A stretch of DNA of 64,000 nt, taken from Sphaerolaimus hirsutus. Lineage: Eukaryota > Nematoda > Chromadorea > Monhysterida > Sphaerolaimidae. Positions 34,101 to 46,276 of the stretch are shown here, piece by piece; position 1 is the stretch's first letter; every line of letters begins with the position of its first letter. Both the position numbers and the translations under genes were made by a program. The notes under the pieces were generated by a model. It worked only from the letters and a program-made list of their open reading frames with translations. It had not been told where the DNA came from and made no database searches. The stretch is from positions 13,954,529-14,018,528 of the forward strand of contig OZ038451.1 in the NCBI GenBank assembly GCA_964036195.1, written 5' to 3'.

Positions 34101-37100
34101 CATACCATTTTATAGTTTTTCACCTTCAAAATCACTACCGTGATTTTTGGGACTTGAAAGCATTATCGTTCATGTGAATTATTGCCTATTTTAGCAATCT
34201 ATAATATTTTAGACTATGTTTTTCCTTCTACACTTTGAAAAATACTATATGTTGAATCTCCGCCAACCTCCTCCCAAATCTATCCCTTCGGAGGAGCGAT
34301 TTACTAAGTCCGGAGGTGTCCAAATTCACTAAACCCCTGTATCATCGTCAAAAATACCTGCCTGGGTTCACAGTGAACTCTACTATTTATATCCCATCTG
34401 AATAAAGATCGAAAAAATTTTTGCAAATCGCCTAACATTAAGGCTAATCTCACTAATTTGGTGTCATAAACTTATCGACTTCATTCAAATTATTCACAAT
34501 TCTCTGTAAAACATGCACTCCTATCTAACCACAACGGCACAAAAAGCTAACCTTGAATACTACACTGTTGTTGACAACGTGCATATCGGAAACTTCAGTC
34601 AACCACTGTTCAAATGGTGTCTGCATAAAGGTTTCCACTAGACCGTCGTGATTCAACAATTGTAAAAGCCTCATATCTTCTTTCCATAAACGTCCGTTCG
34701 ACGACTGTTGAACCAGCATTTCGACGGAGCTGTGAAATTTTTTTGGGAAAGAATAGACATTTTTATGTAAACTACCTAAACCATTCAGTTACCTAAACTG
34801 GCCCATTCAAAGACATTTTGATACAACTTGTTAAACAGTTATTCTGTCACGCTGGCAAACCATTTTTTTGCCGATCCTGACTATTTTTCGAACCATTTCA
34901 CTAGGATGAAAAAAACCTGTTTTCAAAACGACCCTGTTTTAAAAACAACAACGTTTTTTTTAAATAAAAAACGTTTTTTTATAAATAAAACTGTTTTTTT
35001 TTCAAAAGCTCCCAGATATGGTTATGGGTCAACATATACAGGTACATTAGACAACTGGCAGTACTTTGTGATGTTATATATAGCCAAAGAATGGCTGTGG
35101 AGCCATGGGATAGCATTATAAGTGGTGATTTATGTCAAAAATATCTGTTTTATGTCAACTACTTACGTATATCACCTTTTGTCAAATGTTCGTGACTTCA
35201 AGTGAAGTTGGGCATGGAAAGTGCTTAAATGAGGTTATAAGAGCAGGCAAATACATTGGCAGTGATGTATCACACTGGACAGCTATATTGGGGCACATTG
35301 GCTGGATATTATATAAAGTGCCGGCGAATATACTTGAGCTTTTGAGAATTTTTTTTAGATTACTGCTGTTTTCTCGGCCCTTGAGTGAAAGAGGGGCAAG
35401 CCGCTCAGTGTGGGCATAGCCCCAGGTGTTGTCTACCTGCACCCCAGACGGGGCCCCCGTAGCAGCCCCCATGCTGCCATGGGGCCATTCCCCCTAAAAC
35501 TTTTGCATCTCCAGGCTGGCAATTATACTTGGGCTCAGCCTGGATTATTTTTCTTTATACATGCCTTACATGCCCTGTGTAACGAGCACAATAGGCGCCA
35601 CCTGTACCAAAATGTGCACAATTGTTTGCTCTTTCAGTTTAGCATGAAATTTCACCCCATATTCAAGCCATAAAAATGCAAATTCAGGTGACATGATTTA
35701 GTTTTTGGCAACACCAATATCCCTCCCCACAAGTTTCTTATCTGATGCCAGCCAGAATCTAAAATTTTTTGGGAAATTGTTTTGGTGATGAGGGGTACTA
35801 ACCTTAATAAGGCATCATTTTCTCCACTAGTTTCCATCCAACTCCTCAACAGAAAAAAGTTGAAGTTCACACAAAAATTTTTTTTAAACAAACTTTTCAA
35901 TACAGATTTTTTTGAGTAAACAGCCCTTCTCATGCTTGCTGAGCTGCAGATGCCCCCAGGATCGCACATTGGCGACCATGTAGAACAGCTCAGTGGTGGG
36001 CAACCAATGGCCAGTATGAATAAATGACAAAGAAAGGCTGTTTATTCAAAAAAAAATCTGTATGGAAAAGTTTGCTTAAAAAAAGTTTTGTGAACTTCAA
36101 CTTTTTTCTGTTGAGGAGTTGGATGGGGACTAGTAGAGAGAATGATGCCCCTGAGAAAGGTTAGTACCCCTCATCACCAAAACTATTTCCCAAAAAATTT
36201 CAGATTCTGGCTGGCATCAGATAAGAAACTTGTGGGGAGGGATATTGGTGTTGCCAAAAACTAAATCATGTCACCTGAATTTGCATTCTTATGGCTTGGA
36301 TATGGGGTGAAGCTTCATGCTAAACTGAAAAAGCAAACAATTGTGCACATTTTGGTACAGGTGGCGCCTATTGTGCTCTTTACACAGGGCATGTAATGCG
36401 CGTATAAAGAAAAATAATCCAGGCCGAGCTCAGGTATAATTGCTGGCCTGGAGATGCAAAAGTTTTAGGGGGAATGACCCCATGGCAGCATGGGGGCTGC
36501 TACGGGGGCCCCGTCTGGGGTGCAGGTAGAAAAAACCAGGGGCTATGCCCACACTGAGCGGCTTGCCCCTCTTTCACTCAAGGGCCGAGGAAACAGCAGT
36601 AATCTATAAAAAATCTCAAAAGCTCAAGTATATTTGCCAGCAGTTTACTACACTAACATATCACGGCTTATTATGACACAATAGAATGAACAAATAGAAG
36701 GTTTCACACTAAAAATGCCTCAAAACCAATGAAAACAACCACCAATGGTAATGGGCATGTGAAATTGCGCGCTTGCGCGCAAAAAAGGCAAAATACCTAG
36801 TGCTTAGTACTAAAAATTTTGGCTGCCGTTTTTAAAAAAACCCGGTTTCGATGCGTTTTAGAAAAAAACGATGTTGTTTTTTAAAACGGTTAAAAAAAAC
36901 ACCGGCCATCCCTACATTTCACATGCAATATTACTTCTGTACACGTTGCCTCAAAACCATATTTGAAAGACAACGTTTTTCCTTCAAAATGGGGTCGTTC
37001 GAAAAAGGTGAACAGTTAGGTAAATTATGAGGCCCAAAAATAGGATAGCTTTGTTTACAACGAACCCCGGCACCGAACCCACCTTAAAGTATCCTTCTCC

Positions 37101-37380
37101 ACCCAAGTCAATTCCCTTGGCGCAGTGCCAGCAGTTTCCAAAGCCTGGCTATAATTAACTGAAGCCACGTTGACGCCGGGCAAAACGGTCACAACTGGGG
37201 GCGTCACCAATTTCTGGCTGCCCCAACTACTAGCCGACGCGGTCGTTCGACGCTCCAACTGCGATTGCGCACGGCTGTCCGCAGTTTCCGCGCGCGCGGA
37301 TTGCCTAGATGAACGTTTGGGCGACACTTGTTGCCACACTTCGGCGCTGATCGGCGGGTACTCGTCCACGTCGTTCACGT
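31124..37380 (-). CDS. Last eight exons of an unrecognised Ser/Pro-rich protein
   Basis: Eight exons join without phase conflict: 37083-37380, 34552-34729, 33533-33772, 33334-33433, 32959-33162, 32233-32411, 31606-31881 and 31124-31180 (stop TGA at 31124-31126). They give about 510 residues. The first exon includes DEYPPISAEVWQQVSPKRSS and ELTWVEKDTL. The second has GRLWKEDMRLLQLLNHDGLV and PFEQWLTEVSDMHVVNNSVV, a compact helical-looking segment. The third has YVADPRWDPPAYHMSNGGQL and YFGVGDFVKVT. Later exons are low-complexity (poly-Pro, Ser/Ala-rich), ending TPVQTPKMPSLADFNIAD. The first exon needs an upstream exon ending in phase 1, so the start is not seen; it may belong with the HECA-like exons at 38486-41370. 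The family is not recognised. Exon 5's donor (CACG|GTTTGT) was chosen by phase. Confidence 0.65.
31245..31588. repeat. Foldback MITE with TGTAAAG/GTCAAATG units
   Basis: Ends GGCACTCCCGCACCATGTAAA and AGTGTGCGGGACTGCC, in reverse orientation to each other. It lies in the last intron of the 31124-37380 gene; its right end touches the donor region of the penultimate exon. Confidence 0.65.
32008..32100. repeat. Degenerate C/G-run foldback
   Basis: AGTATTACCTCGAAATATCG on the left and GGTATTTCGAGGAAGGG, GGTAATTCGAGGGTATA on the right. A short, decayed member of the TA-flanked family, in an intron. Confidence 0.5.
34902..36914. mobile_element. hAT-like MITE, 2.0 kb, carrying a nested 1.3-kb palindrome
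   Basis: Left end TAGGATGAAAAAAACC (degenerate), right end CCGGCCATCCCTA. A perfect 8-bp duplication CATTTCAC lies at 34894-34901 and 36915-36922. Inside, about 35325-36645 forms a second inverted repeat. For example GAGGGGCAAGCCGCTCAGTG at 35392 faces its complement near 36560, and GCAGCCCCCATGCTGCCATG near 35463 faces its complement near 36485. The outer part shares GCTCCCAGATATG and TGTCAACATATA with the elements at 54186, 58408 and 62975. It lies in an intron of the 31124-37380 gene. Confidence 0.85.
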
Positions 37381-37689
37381 CTGCGCGGAAGAAATGCAAA
37401 GTGTGGGATTGGGGGTTTTGAGGGACAGCTGGGACAAAAGACGCCCTGCAAACGCGCTCCCCCAGAAAATGTACACCCCAGCCAAGTGCGGCATGTGCGA
37501 TCACAGCGGGGGTCAGCGTGTGTGCATTGCGTGGTAATGAGTTACTCAGCCGCAATCATGCTCTTATGCATGCGCATGGACATAGCGTTCTAACGCAATT
37601 TTATGCAGTCTAAGAGGATTGCCGTGTTGTAACACTTTTCATTAAAGGAGGTGTCGCTCATGCTATTAAATATAATGTTATCGTTTTTG

Positions 37690-38110
37690 GCGAGAACTCG
37701 GCCGTAAAGTAAACCCGGCCGTAAAGTAAATCCGGCCGTAAGGCATAGTTGTACAAACGTATTTACGTTTACTCGATAAATACGTATACTCGAGTGCTGC
37801 GTAAATACGTTTACGTTTCCTCCCGAAAAAATACCGGTACTCAGTTACTTGCGTACTTTTTGGAAGTACGCGAGTACAGAAAACGAGTATTTACAGATAT
37901 TTATGTTTACTCACCACACAGCGTAAAAGTAGAAAATTTTCACTTTACGTTTTCTGTATTCAGGTGTGACTAAAAATAAAATAGTTTACGTTTACGTTTA
38001 CTTTGAAAAAAGTTCAGTAATTTTAACAACTCTGCCGTAATGATGCCCGGCCTAAAGAAGCACCCTCTACTTTACGGCCGGGTTTACTTTACGGCCGGAC
38101 CATCCCCATC
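37690..38110. repeat. GGCCGTAAAG-bounded foldback, left member of an inverted pair
   Basis: Starts CGAGAACTCGGCCGTAAAGT and ends ACGGCCGGACCATCCCCATC. The inside has TACGTTTACTCGATAAATAC and AAGTACGCGAGTA. A highly similar copy in opposite orientation is at 42562-42946. Confidence 0.8.
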
Positions 38111-38485
38111 GTTTTTATGTATAAATTAAACTTTGATTGATTAAAATTTGCAGGTTTCCGGCTGACAAAGGATGCCGCGTGCATAATCTAGGTTTGTTGG
38201 CAAGGTGGTGAGATAAATATTGACCAAAATGAGGTTTTGTGATTTTGTGTGAATGTCACTATTAATTTTGACCACTAGAATGAGTGTTCATTCATTCAAG
38301 TGATAATTCATGACATTCATGAGTAATGACCATTCAAAACATCACCATTTGGTTTGAGAATTCAGGAAAACATTATTATTTGCAGGGAGGTACAGAGTCT
38401 TGAGGACCACATTATATTTTTGTCTATGGTGGTAACTAATGGACGCCACAGTTGAACTAAATTATCAAAACTTAATTATGACAGC

Positions 38486-41370
38486 TCAAAACGAAGACCC
38501 AATGGATAAATTCCACAGACCGGCAGGCACCGCACTGGGCGGAGGTGCCTGATAAGGCACTCCAAATCCCCCATCAAAGGGACCAGGGACACTGGAACTA
38601 GGCTCTTCAGTTGGCGCTGTGCCAATGTCGCCGGCGCTTCGCTGTCTGCTTTCATTTCCACGCGTTTTCGAACTTTCGTCCAGCACACAGGAAAGTGGCT
38701 CCAAGTCGAACTTTTTCCAGGTTATTCCTTTTGAGTTGGCCTCATTTGACTGCGACGGTAAATTTTATTGGACGAGATCGGGAAAATGCTTTGAAAGAAT
38801 CAAGAGTCAATTCCGCACGTAGAGAAGTAAACAAAACAATTTCAAGTGTAAAGTAAACTAAAACGAAAAGTAAATTTATAAGTTAAAATGAAAGTAAACT
38901 TATGTGAAAAGTTTGCTTTTAACTTTTCATTTCTCATTTCAAAATTCAAGATTTTTTCTCCACTTTCGAAATAGAAACCAGAACCGCTTTCGACAACAGC
39001 AAGTAAAAAGTAACTGTAGAAAAAACTGCACGCGTATGAACTTCACCAACCTTTTCACTTTCCTCCAAAATACCACTACTACTGCTACTCTGTCCCATAT
39101 CATTGTACACCCCCCTGCTGTTAGAATTCCTGTCGCCAAGCGGATTGGCAGCGGCCGGCTGAGGATTCTCTTTCTGTTCGGCCTGCCGCAAACTGGCGCC
39201 GATCTTTTTCAGCGTCATGTGGTTCTCTTTGTCGCCGCCGTTGCAGTTGACAGCGGCGTCGGCGTTCTTTGTGCAGTTGTCGCGGCTCAAGTTGGTGTCG
39301 CCGCCGCAATTGTCGCCGCGCACCCGCCGAGCCGGCTGCAGGTGCGACGCTGGCGTGAAGCGCTGCGAAGGTGGTTTGAATATGTAGTGGCTGCAGGGTC
39401 GTGATTAAATTCTGTTGATGATGGCGATTAACAACTGTGCCAATGAAGACATGTGAAAATTCTAGACAATGCTTTTTTCGCGATTTGGTTATCAAATTTA
39501 ATCATATGTAAATATTTCCCTTTTTATTCGCGTGTCCATGTTCACAAAAACTAATAGAACGAACGTTGTTGATAAATAAGGATAGACATGCAGCTATCAT
39601 GTTGCAGAAGGTCCAAATAGGCCATATATTTATGATTTCCATTTTTTACATATTTTTAGATCTTAGATTTCTTTTAAGAAAATTTGGCCATAATATTTTC
39701 GATTTTTAAAATGAAATTATTTCATTATTGGCTGAATTACTTGATTAAATTTTCCATTCTTAAATAATATTATTTTCCAACTTTAAATAATATATTTTCA
39801 TTCGTTTTAATATTTCCTCAAAATTGCAAGAATTTTCTCTATTACTTCAAACACCTGACAACCAAATTCTTCAACTTTCTTCATTCTCCACCCCAAAAAC
39901 AATCACTCAAAAAGGTCACCACCCAACCCACAGGTTTGAGTGCGTCATTCCTGGCCCGTCGATCAACCTCCCACTGGACATCTCTCCTGACGAAGCCTTT
40001 GCACTGGTCCACCTTGCACTTGAGCATGTCGTGCAGCCACTTGTCGTAATCCTGGCGCCACAGCTGCGACAGCAACACCGCGTCCGCGTGCTGCGCTGTT
40101 ACTGATGACGCTCTGCGGTGAAAGATAGGTGGTGAGAAACTGAATGGAAACGACACTCCGAAACGAAACGGAAACGACGGGTAAACCCCCTGGACAGCCC
40201 TGTTATCTACCTATATATCCCGGAGGCTGCTCAGCTACCTATTTTTAGCTATTTTTCGACTACTCCTAGCGATTTTTCCCCCTTTTCCAGCTTAAAAAAC
40301 CTATATATTGAAACCCAACAGCACCACCAAAATTTTTTTTCAACTATCTATCCCCCTGGAGGAGTGATTTGCTAGCTACCTAACCCCCGAAGTTCAAGAT
40401 ACCACTGAATTAAAATTTTTTTTATAAAATGTAATACATTTTCGTGAGACATCTTTAAGTTACTTAATCTGAGATTTAAAAAGAAAATTGAGCGACAGTT
40501 TAAATTCCGTTCTACATGTGCGTTACAGGCAGTATCAATCAACTCCCATTTCCTGATTCCCCAGCCTACTGAACCATTCCGATCCCAGACCCTGTAAAAC
40601 GCCCTTTAAAATGTCAAATAACATGCAAAGTGTCAAAAGTCATGTAAAATGCCCGGTAAAATGGCAAACGAACGTTGGCTTTTATAGGGCATTTAACAGG
40701 GTCTGGGGCATTTCACAAGGTCTGGGGGACTGGCACCAAAATCCAGAACACACTCAAGCCCAATCAACGCCCACAGCGGGAATGGGGGGGGGTGTACGCA
40801 ACCAACCTGCGTCTAAGCGTGGCCAACAGCATCTGCTCGAATTGGTCCATGCAGGGCTTGTGGACGTAGGGCACGCCGGTGCAGCCGCCCGCCGCGTTGC
40901 ACTCGAGCTTGGCGCAGCCCTCCGGGAGGGTGGTCGCCCCCGCCGGGATGCAGGCGCCTGGGTTGATACAGGATGAACAGAAATAGGGACAGGGCGTACC
41001 GCACGCGGGAATTTATGGACGTTCGAACGTTGTTTTTTTTAATTGGAACTAAAAAGCGGGAATTAGGAATCTACGGAACTAAAAACGGTACAAGGAACAA
41101 ATTTTTCTATAAAATATTGAAGGTTTTGAAGGCATTTTTCCGTTTCAGCTTCCAAAAAATGCTCTAACGCATAACTCCAAACTGATGCAACAACAAACAA
41201 CAAAATAAAAACACCAAAAAAACCGCACCACGCAGAAACTTTCAAAACTCACCCAAGATGCACCCGGAAGGGCAAATGCAGCCAGCCACTTTGGAGCTGC
41301 CCGCCCCAGCGTCGCAGATTCCATTCGATTTTGTCTTGGCTCCACATTTCTTGCCCTTTTTGCCGCCCAT
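38486..41370 (-). CDS. HECA/headcase N-terminal-domain-like protein
   Basis: Five exons join in phase: 41253-41370 (ATG at 41370), 40807-40957, 39932-40112, 39051-39362, 38486-38749 (TGA at 38486). They encode 341 residues if the last frame is terminal. Residues 1-40 are Lys/Cys-rich (MGGKKGKKCGAKTKSNGICD, then CICPSGC). Exons 2-3 read KLECNAAGGCTGVPYVHKPC, MDQFEQMLLATL, then SQLWRQDYDKWLHDMLKC and VDQCKGFVRRDVQW. Order and spacing of Cys/His, the W..Y.KW block and the final +D.QW resemble the HECA N-terminal domain of headcase, a cell-growth/differentiation regulator in flies and humans. Exons 4-5 are Gln/Asn/Ser-rich. The C-terminal headcase domain is not seen. The stop may be real, or exon 5 may splice into 37083-37380. 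Assignment is by remembered sequence and is moderate. Confidence 0.6.
40575..40735. repeat. Foldback MITE with TGTAAAA units in an intron
   Basis: GATCCCAGACCCTGTAAAAC on the left faces TTTAACAGGGTCTGGGG and GGGGGACTGGCACC on the right. It lies in the intron between exons 2 and 3 of the HECA-like gene. Confidence 0.6.
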
Positions 41371-42561
41371 TCCAAAATGAACGAGCGAAAAACTGGCCGA
41401 TAAGGAACCGGATAGTTCTAAAATAGAATTAGGTAAATAGCCCAGGAAAATGTGGAATAAGTAGCAGACGACTCTGCGAGTAGAAAAAGATCACCTAAAT
41501 TTTTCTCGCACTTCGCAATACCTGAATGTACATAACGTGCGGCGACGTGTAAACGTAAATACATAAATAAAGGCACAGCTGTTCAAGGACACATGCATCG
41601 AACAGACCAGTTACGCAAATAAAATTAACGACAATAAAAACATTGCCACACAAGAATTGGCAAGTCATCCTTTAGTGAGCGTCTGCAGCTAAACAGAAAA
41701 ATGTTTTCCAACTAACTTTTAGCGGACAACAATCGACTTTTTTTCCAACAGTTTACAAATATGATTCTGCACAGGCGCTTATCACCTGTCGCTGTGCCAA
41801 CTGAAAGGGCGACACGTGCAGCCAGAAAATAAATGGTAGTATACCAAAAAACAATGATAAGAATTCCCGCAGGCAAAACAAAGTGGGGAAAGGTAACTTT
41901 GTGGACCAGATATATGAAGCTCAATGGCGCACCGCACACTGCAAAGTGTAACGGGAAGTTCGGACGATTATTGCATGGGTGGAATTCAAAGGCGGAATTA
42001 AAAAGAGGGGTGGAATTAAAAATCGTCCGAACCTACCCAAATTTCAGTCGTTTTTAGATGTCGTAAATAAGATCGTCCGAACTGATTTTATAATTCTGCC
42101 CGGGCGGAAATTAAAACGTTCGGACCCGATCGTTACACTTTGCAGTGTGCGGTGCGCCAATAAAAAACAAATTTTCGAATTATGGGAAAATGATTTGATA
42201 TTGCCGAGTTTTCCTTTTAAAAGAAAGGCACCTGACATTTGTCACTGACGGGACATTGGAATGTTTTCCAATGTCGATCGCTTTCCATCGCTTATGTAGC
42301 CCATGCGTGTATTGCACGCTCATGCGGTCGGTTATATCAAAGTGATACATAGGTGATCTGATCTAAATATTTTAGATGCATGTTCATTAACTCACTGCAT
42401 TGCACTGGCGAACAAATACTTTTTAGGCACAACCGGATACAAAATTCGGATAATTATGTTCTCGAGCTGTGCAGTTTCCGGATATATAAATGCGTAATAA
42501 CGGTCAATAATTGATACCATTTTTCATGTTTCCGACACGCAGTTGCGCAACAGGGGTTGAT

Positions 42562-42946
42562 GATGGGGATGGTCCGGCCGTAAAGTAGAGGGTGCTACTT
42601 GAGGCCGGGCATCATTACGGCAGAGTTGTTTAAAGTACTGAACTTTTTTCAAAGTAAACGTAAACGTTAAGTATTTTATTTTTAGTCACACCTGAATACA
42701 GAAACGTAAAGTAAAAATTTTCTACTTTTACGCTGTGTAAAAGGTGAGTAAACGTAAATATCTGTAAATACTCGTTTTCTGTACTCGCGTACTTTCAAAA
42801 AGTACGCGAGTAACTGAGTACCGGTATTTTTTCGGGAGGAAACGTATTCACGCAGCACTCGAGTATACGTATTTATCGAGTAAACGTAAATACGTTTGTA
42901 CAACTATGCCTTACGGCCGAATTTACTTTACGGCCGAGTTCTCGCC
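42562..42946. repeat. GGCCGTAAAG-bounded foldback, right member of an inverted pair
   Basis: Starts GATGGGGATGGTCCGGCCGT and ends ACGGCCGAGTTCTCG. It is the reverse complement of 37690-38110 with scattered differences and a shorter middle. Together the two copies bracket the HECA-like exons. Confidence 0.8.
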
Positions 42947-43086
42947 GTTGATGATATCCGGGGGAATGCAAGTATTTACACAGCAACAAGATCGTGCACA
43001 AAAAAACACAACTGTTCAAACTTACAAATGCTTACAACCGCCACACATCGTAATGATGAAATTGGTGCGAGCATTACACCCGCAGC

Positions 43087-44276
43087 TAGTGATGCAAAAA
43101 GCGCCAGACTTTTGGCGCCAAGCGCCAAAAGCGCTTTTGGCATGCGAGCGCCAAGCGCCAATGGCGCCACAGCAAAATAGCGCCAAGCGCCAAAAGCGCC
43201 ATGGCGCTTTTCTAGACCATGGCGCCAGGGGATGATGGCGCCAAGCGCCAATAGCGCCAGCGCCAAAAAATTTTGCTGCATAAAGTGCAGCAATGCAAAT
43301 GCAGTGCTATTTATTTGTTTGTCAACTGATTCCCATCCCAATTCAAAGCGTGCTGACAAGTAACACTATCCAGCGTTGTATACACATATACCATATTTCC
43401 TCGAAATACCCCCCTTCAATTTACCCCCCCCCCCCCGTTGAAATACACCCCTGTCTGGAGTAAGGTAGATCATGTATCCAATGAACATGATACATTTTGT
43501 TAGCTGTGAATTTACATCGCAGCTATACTTGTTTATGTAACGATCTATGATAATATGGCCAAAATATATCCTATTTGGTCAATTGATTATGTTTTGGGTA
43601 CAAAAAAACGATACTTTACTACGACCCTTTATAAAAATTTCCCCCGGATAAGCCCCCCTCGAAACTCCCTTCAAACATTGCACCCTGAAAAAATAAACCC
43701 CCCGGGTGTATTTCGAGGAAATACTGTAGGTACATCATGCCGTACTTCATACCACAGGAACAATACAACTTCATTTGCAATATAATGCAACACTATGCAT
43801 TTGAACGCTGTTCATCGGCTGGTCATCAAGCCTTGAATTGGGACGAAAACCAGTTGACATAAAATGTCGTTGAAAACTAGTGCGTGTAGGCCCTTTTTTT
43901 GGTAAAAGTTTTGAATATCGTTGCAATTGCATGGACATGGTTTACAAAATAAGCAAGTAGAGGGTTTGTTCGTCCTGTAACACACTTACAGTAACACATT
44001 TAGTTATGTAACTCATGCTGGCAAGGTCTTTTTACATAAGAAAAATGATTTTTTTGGTACTACTTGGCGCTTTTTTGGTGCTTTATAAAACACCAGCGCC
44101 AAGCGCCAATGGCGCCACGACATCATAGCACCAAGCGCCAAAGCGCCATGGCGCTTTTCCGTAGCACAGCGCCAAGCGCCAATGGCGCCACAGCAAAATG
44201 GCGCCAAGCGCCAAAAGCGCCATGGCGCTTCTTGCTTTGGCGCTAGCGCCAGCGCCATGGCGCTTTTACATCACTA
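43087..44276. mobile_element. hAT-like MITE, 1.19 kb, GCGCCA type
   Basis: Ends TAGTGATGCAAAAAGCGCC and GGCGCTTTTACATCACTA. A perfect 8-bp duplication CCCGCAGC lies at 43079-43086 and 44277-44284. Both ends are dense in GCGCCAAGCGCCA units. The middle contains a complete TA-flanked C/G-run foldback (43391-43726), a later insertion into this element. Confidence 0.88.
43391..43726. repeat. TA-flanked foldback nested in a hAT-like MITE
   Basis: TA on both sides. Ends CCATATTTCCTCGAAATACC and GTATTTCGAGGAAATACTG, with C runs next to both ends. Confidence 0.75.
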
Positions 44277-44284
44277 CCCGCAGC

Positions 44285-46258
44285 TCTGCTGAAAGACTGC
44301 ACGGTGCTGTGAAGCATAGCTTCACACATCCTGTAGCGCTAATAAAATGTGACCAGAGTCGGCCCCAGCGGCCCATCGAATGTTATGCACAATTTTGATT
44401 GCCAACAGGGGGGGGCATACAAAGCGACACAAAGAGAGGGGGGTCCAAACACACGCGACCTTTTTGGCAATAAAATGTGCTCGAGCGAAACATCGTAAAG
44501 CGTAAAGCGCAGAGTGCATAGAAATGGGAAAGGTATTTGTTGTGAAGAGGGAAAACAGAATCCAATCAATGCGACCAGAAGCGAGCTAGCGTAGTGAGGT
44601 TTGATTTTTATTTCGTTATCACTGTAATATCATGACTAAATCAAAAAGTCGAAAATAGGCCAATTAGTTGTATTTTAATTATCCACATAACTTTAACAAA
44701 TGCATTTACGAAACATACACATTTAAATAAACAAATACACGAACTATCAAAAAGTGCGTTCCAAAAACCGCGCGCGGGTTGTGGTGTCAATTTTTTAATG
44801 TCAAAACACGGCAATTTTGGAGACACTAACTGCCGATAAAGATCCCGAAACGACAAAAAAGGTTGTCTTTAAACTGAAATACTTGAAGCAAAAGGGGTAT
44901 TTTGAATCGAAGGCACAACAAGTTTTTTCCCAATCAGTCAGTACAAAATCGCGCATACGGCCGTACGCGAGTAAACATTAATATAAATACGCAGCACGAA
45001 TTGATTTGATTACTCTTATGAATATTCACGAGGGTATTAGCGCCGATGTTAAATACGATTGATCTAGAGGTGGTGGCCATGATTAATGGATATGCAACCC
45101 AGTAGTAATCTTCCAATCATACACCCTTATAAACATGTGAATGTGAATGTATCTGTCACACTCACAGGCACAGCTAAGTACGTTCTTAAAATATGTTGCA
45201 GGCAGCTTAAAGTTATCTGTCCGCATATGGACGCATTTGACACCACCCATGACCGTGACAATTTTTAAGCTTCTAAACATTTTTTGCAGATCTGGACACG
45301 ATCATTTTGCAATCGCAAATTGCATGCTGGCTGAACCTTATCAATGGTGCTTTTTATCACTTTCTTTGAGATAGTTTAGATCCTAGTTTCATGGAGATCG
45401 CTGATACTATTGATAAATACGATTATCATTCGAAGTTCGATCAAAATAATTGGGTGTCAATTTTAGATGGAAGGTGTGCGAAAATTTGACACCAACATAT
45501 TTCATAGGCATTTCCCATTGTACATGCAAATGTAAGCTGCTCATATACTCCGGTTGGCCAGAAATTTACAGCCATCACTGTTCTGCTTGTGAAAAACTTG
45601 AGACGAAAAACTTGATGTGCCTTCGATTTTTGAAAATACCTGGGACAATTCCGCAACTGCAAGAACTGCAGGGACATATTTATCATGCATGATGTAGTGT
45701 AATAAGTAAACTGACAGGTAAATCTGTAAATAATAAAGAAGAACACATGTCACTTTATTCACAACTTTCCTACTTGCGGAATTGGGATCTATTTGACATT
45801 TTTTTAGTAAATTTATTATATTTGAGTGAACTTGAGATTAATTAATTACAAGTTCGATCAACTGAACAGTGCACTGATAAAATAGGCGAAACACTCACAA
45901 CCCGGTTCTAACTTTTAAGAACACACTAAGTAGTAATTATGTTGCATGATTACAAAAAGTTTTCAAAATCAGCAAAAAGTTGCAGTTTCCAAAAACAAAC
46001 AGGGCATGAAAATAGAAGTGCGCATGAAAAATAATCGAAGTGTAAAAATGTGCGGTAAGGCGCTAGGCGCTACAGGAAATAAAAGACGACACAGGTATCA
46101 ATTTCTGCAATCTGACTGCAACCTTTCATAATTGGGGACGCGGACAAATACGCTGCAAAATACACTGTTATATTTACAAAAGGCAAATGTACATATTGAT
46201 ACAGATATCAATAACAATGATTTACGGAATTGCGAAGTAAAGGTCATGCATGTAGATA
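44285..46258. other. No gene recognised
   Basis: AT-rich DNA. Only short frames without splice context or familiar motifs are seen. Confidence 0.45.
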
Positions 46259-46276
46259 TCGTATTTCCTCGAAATA

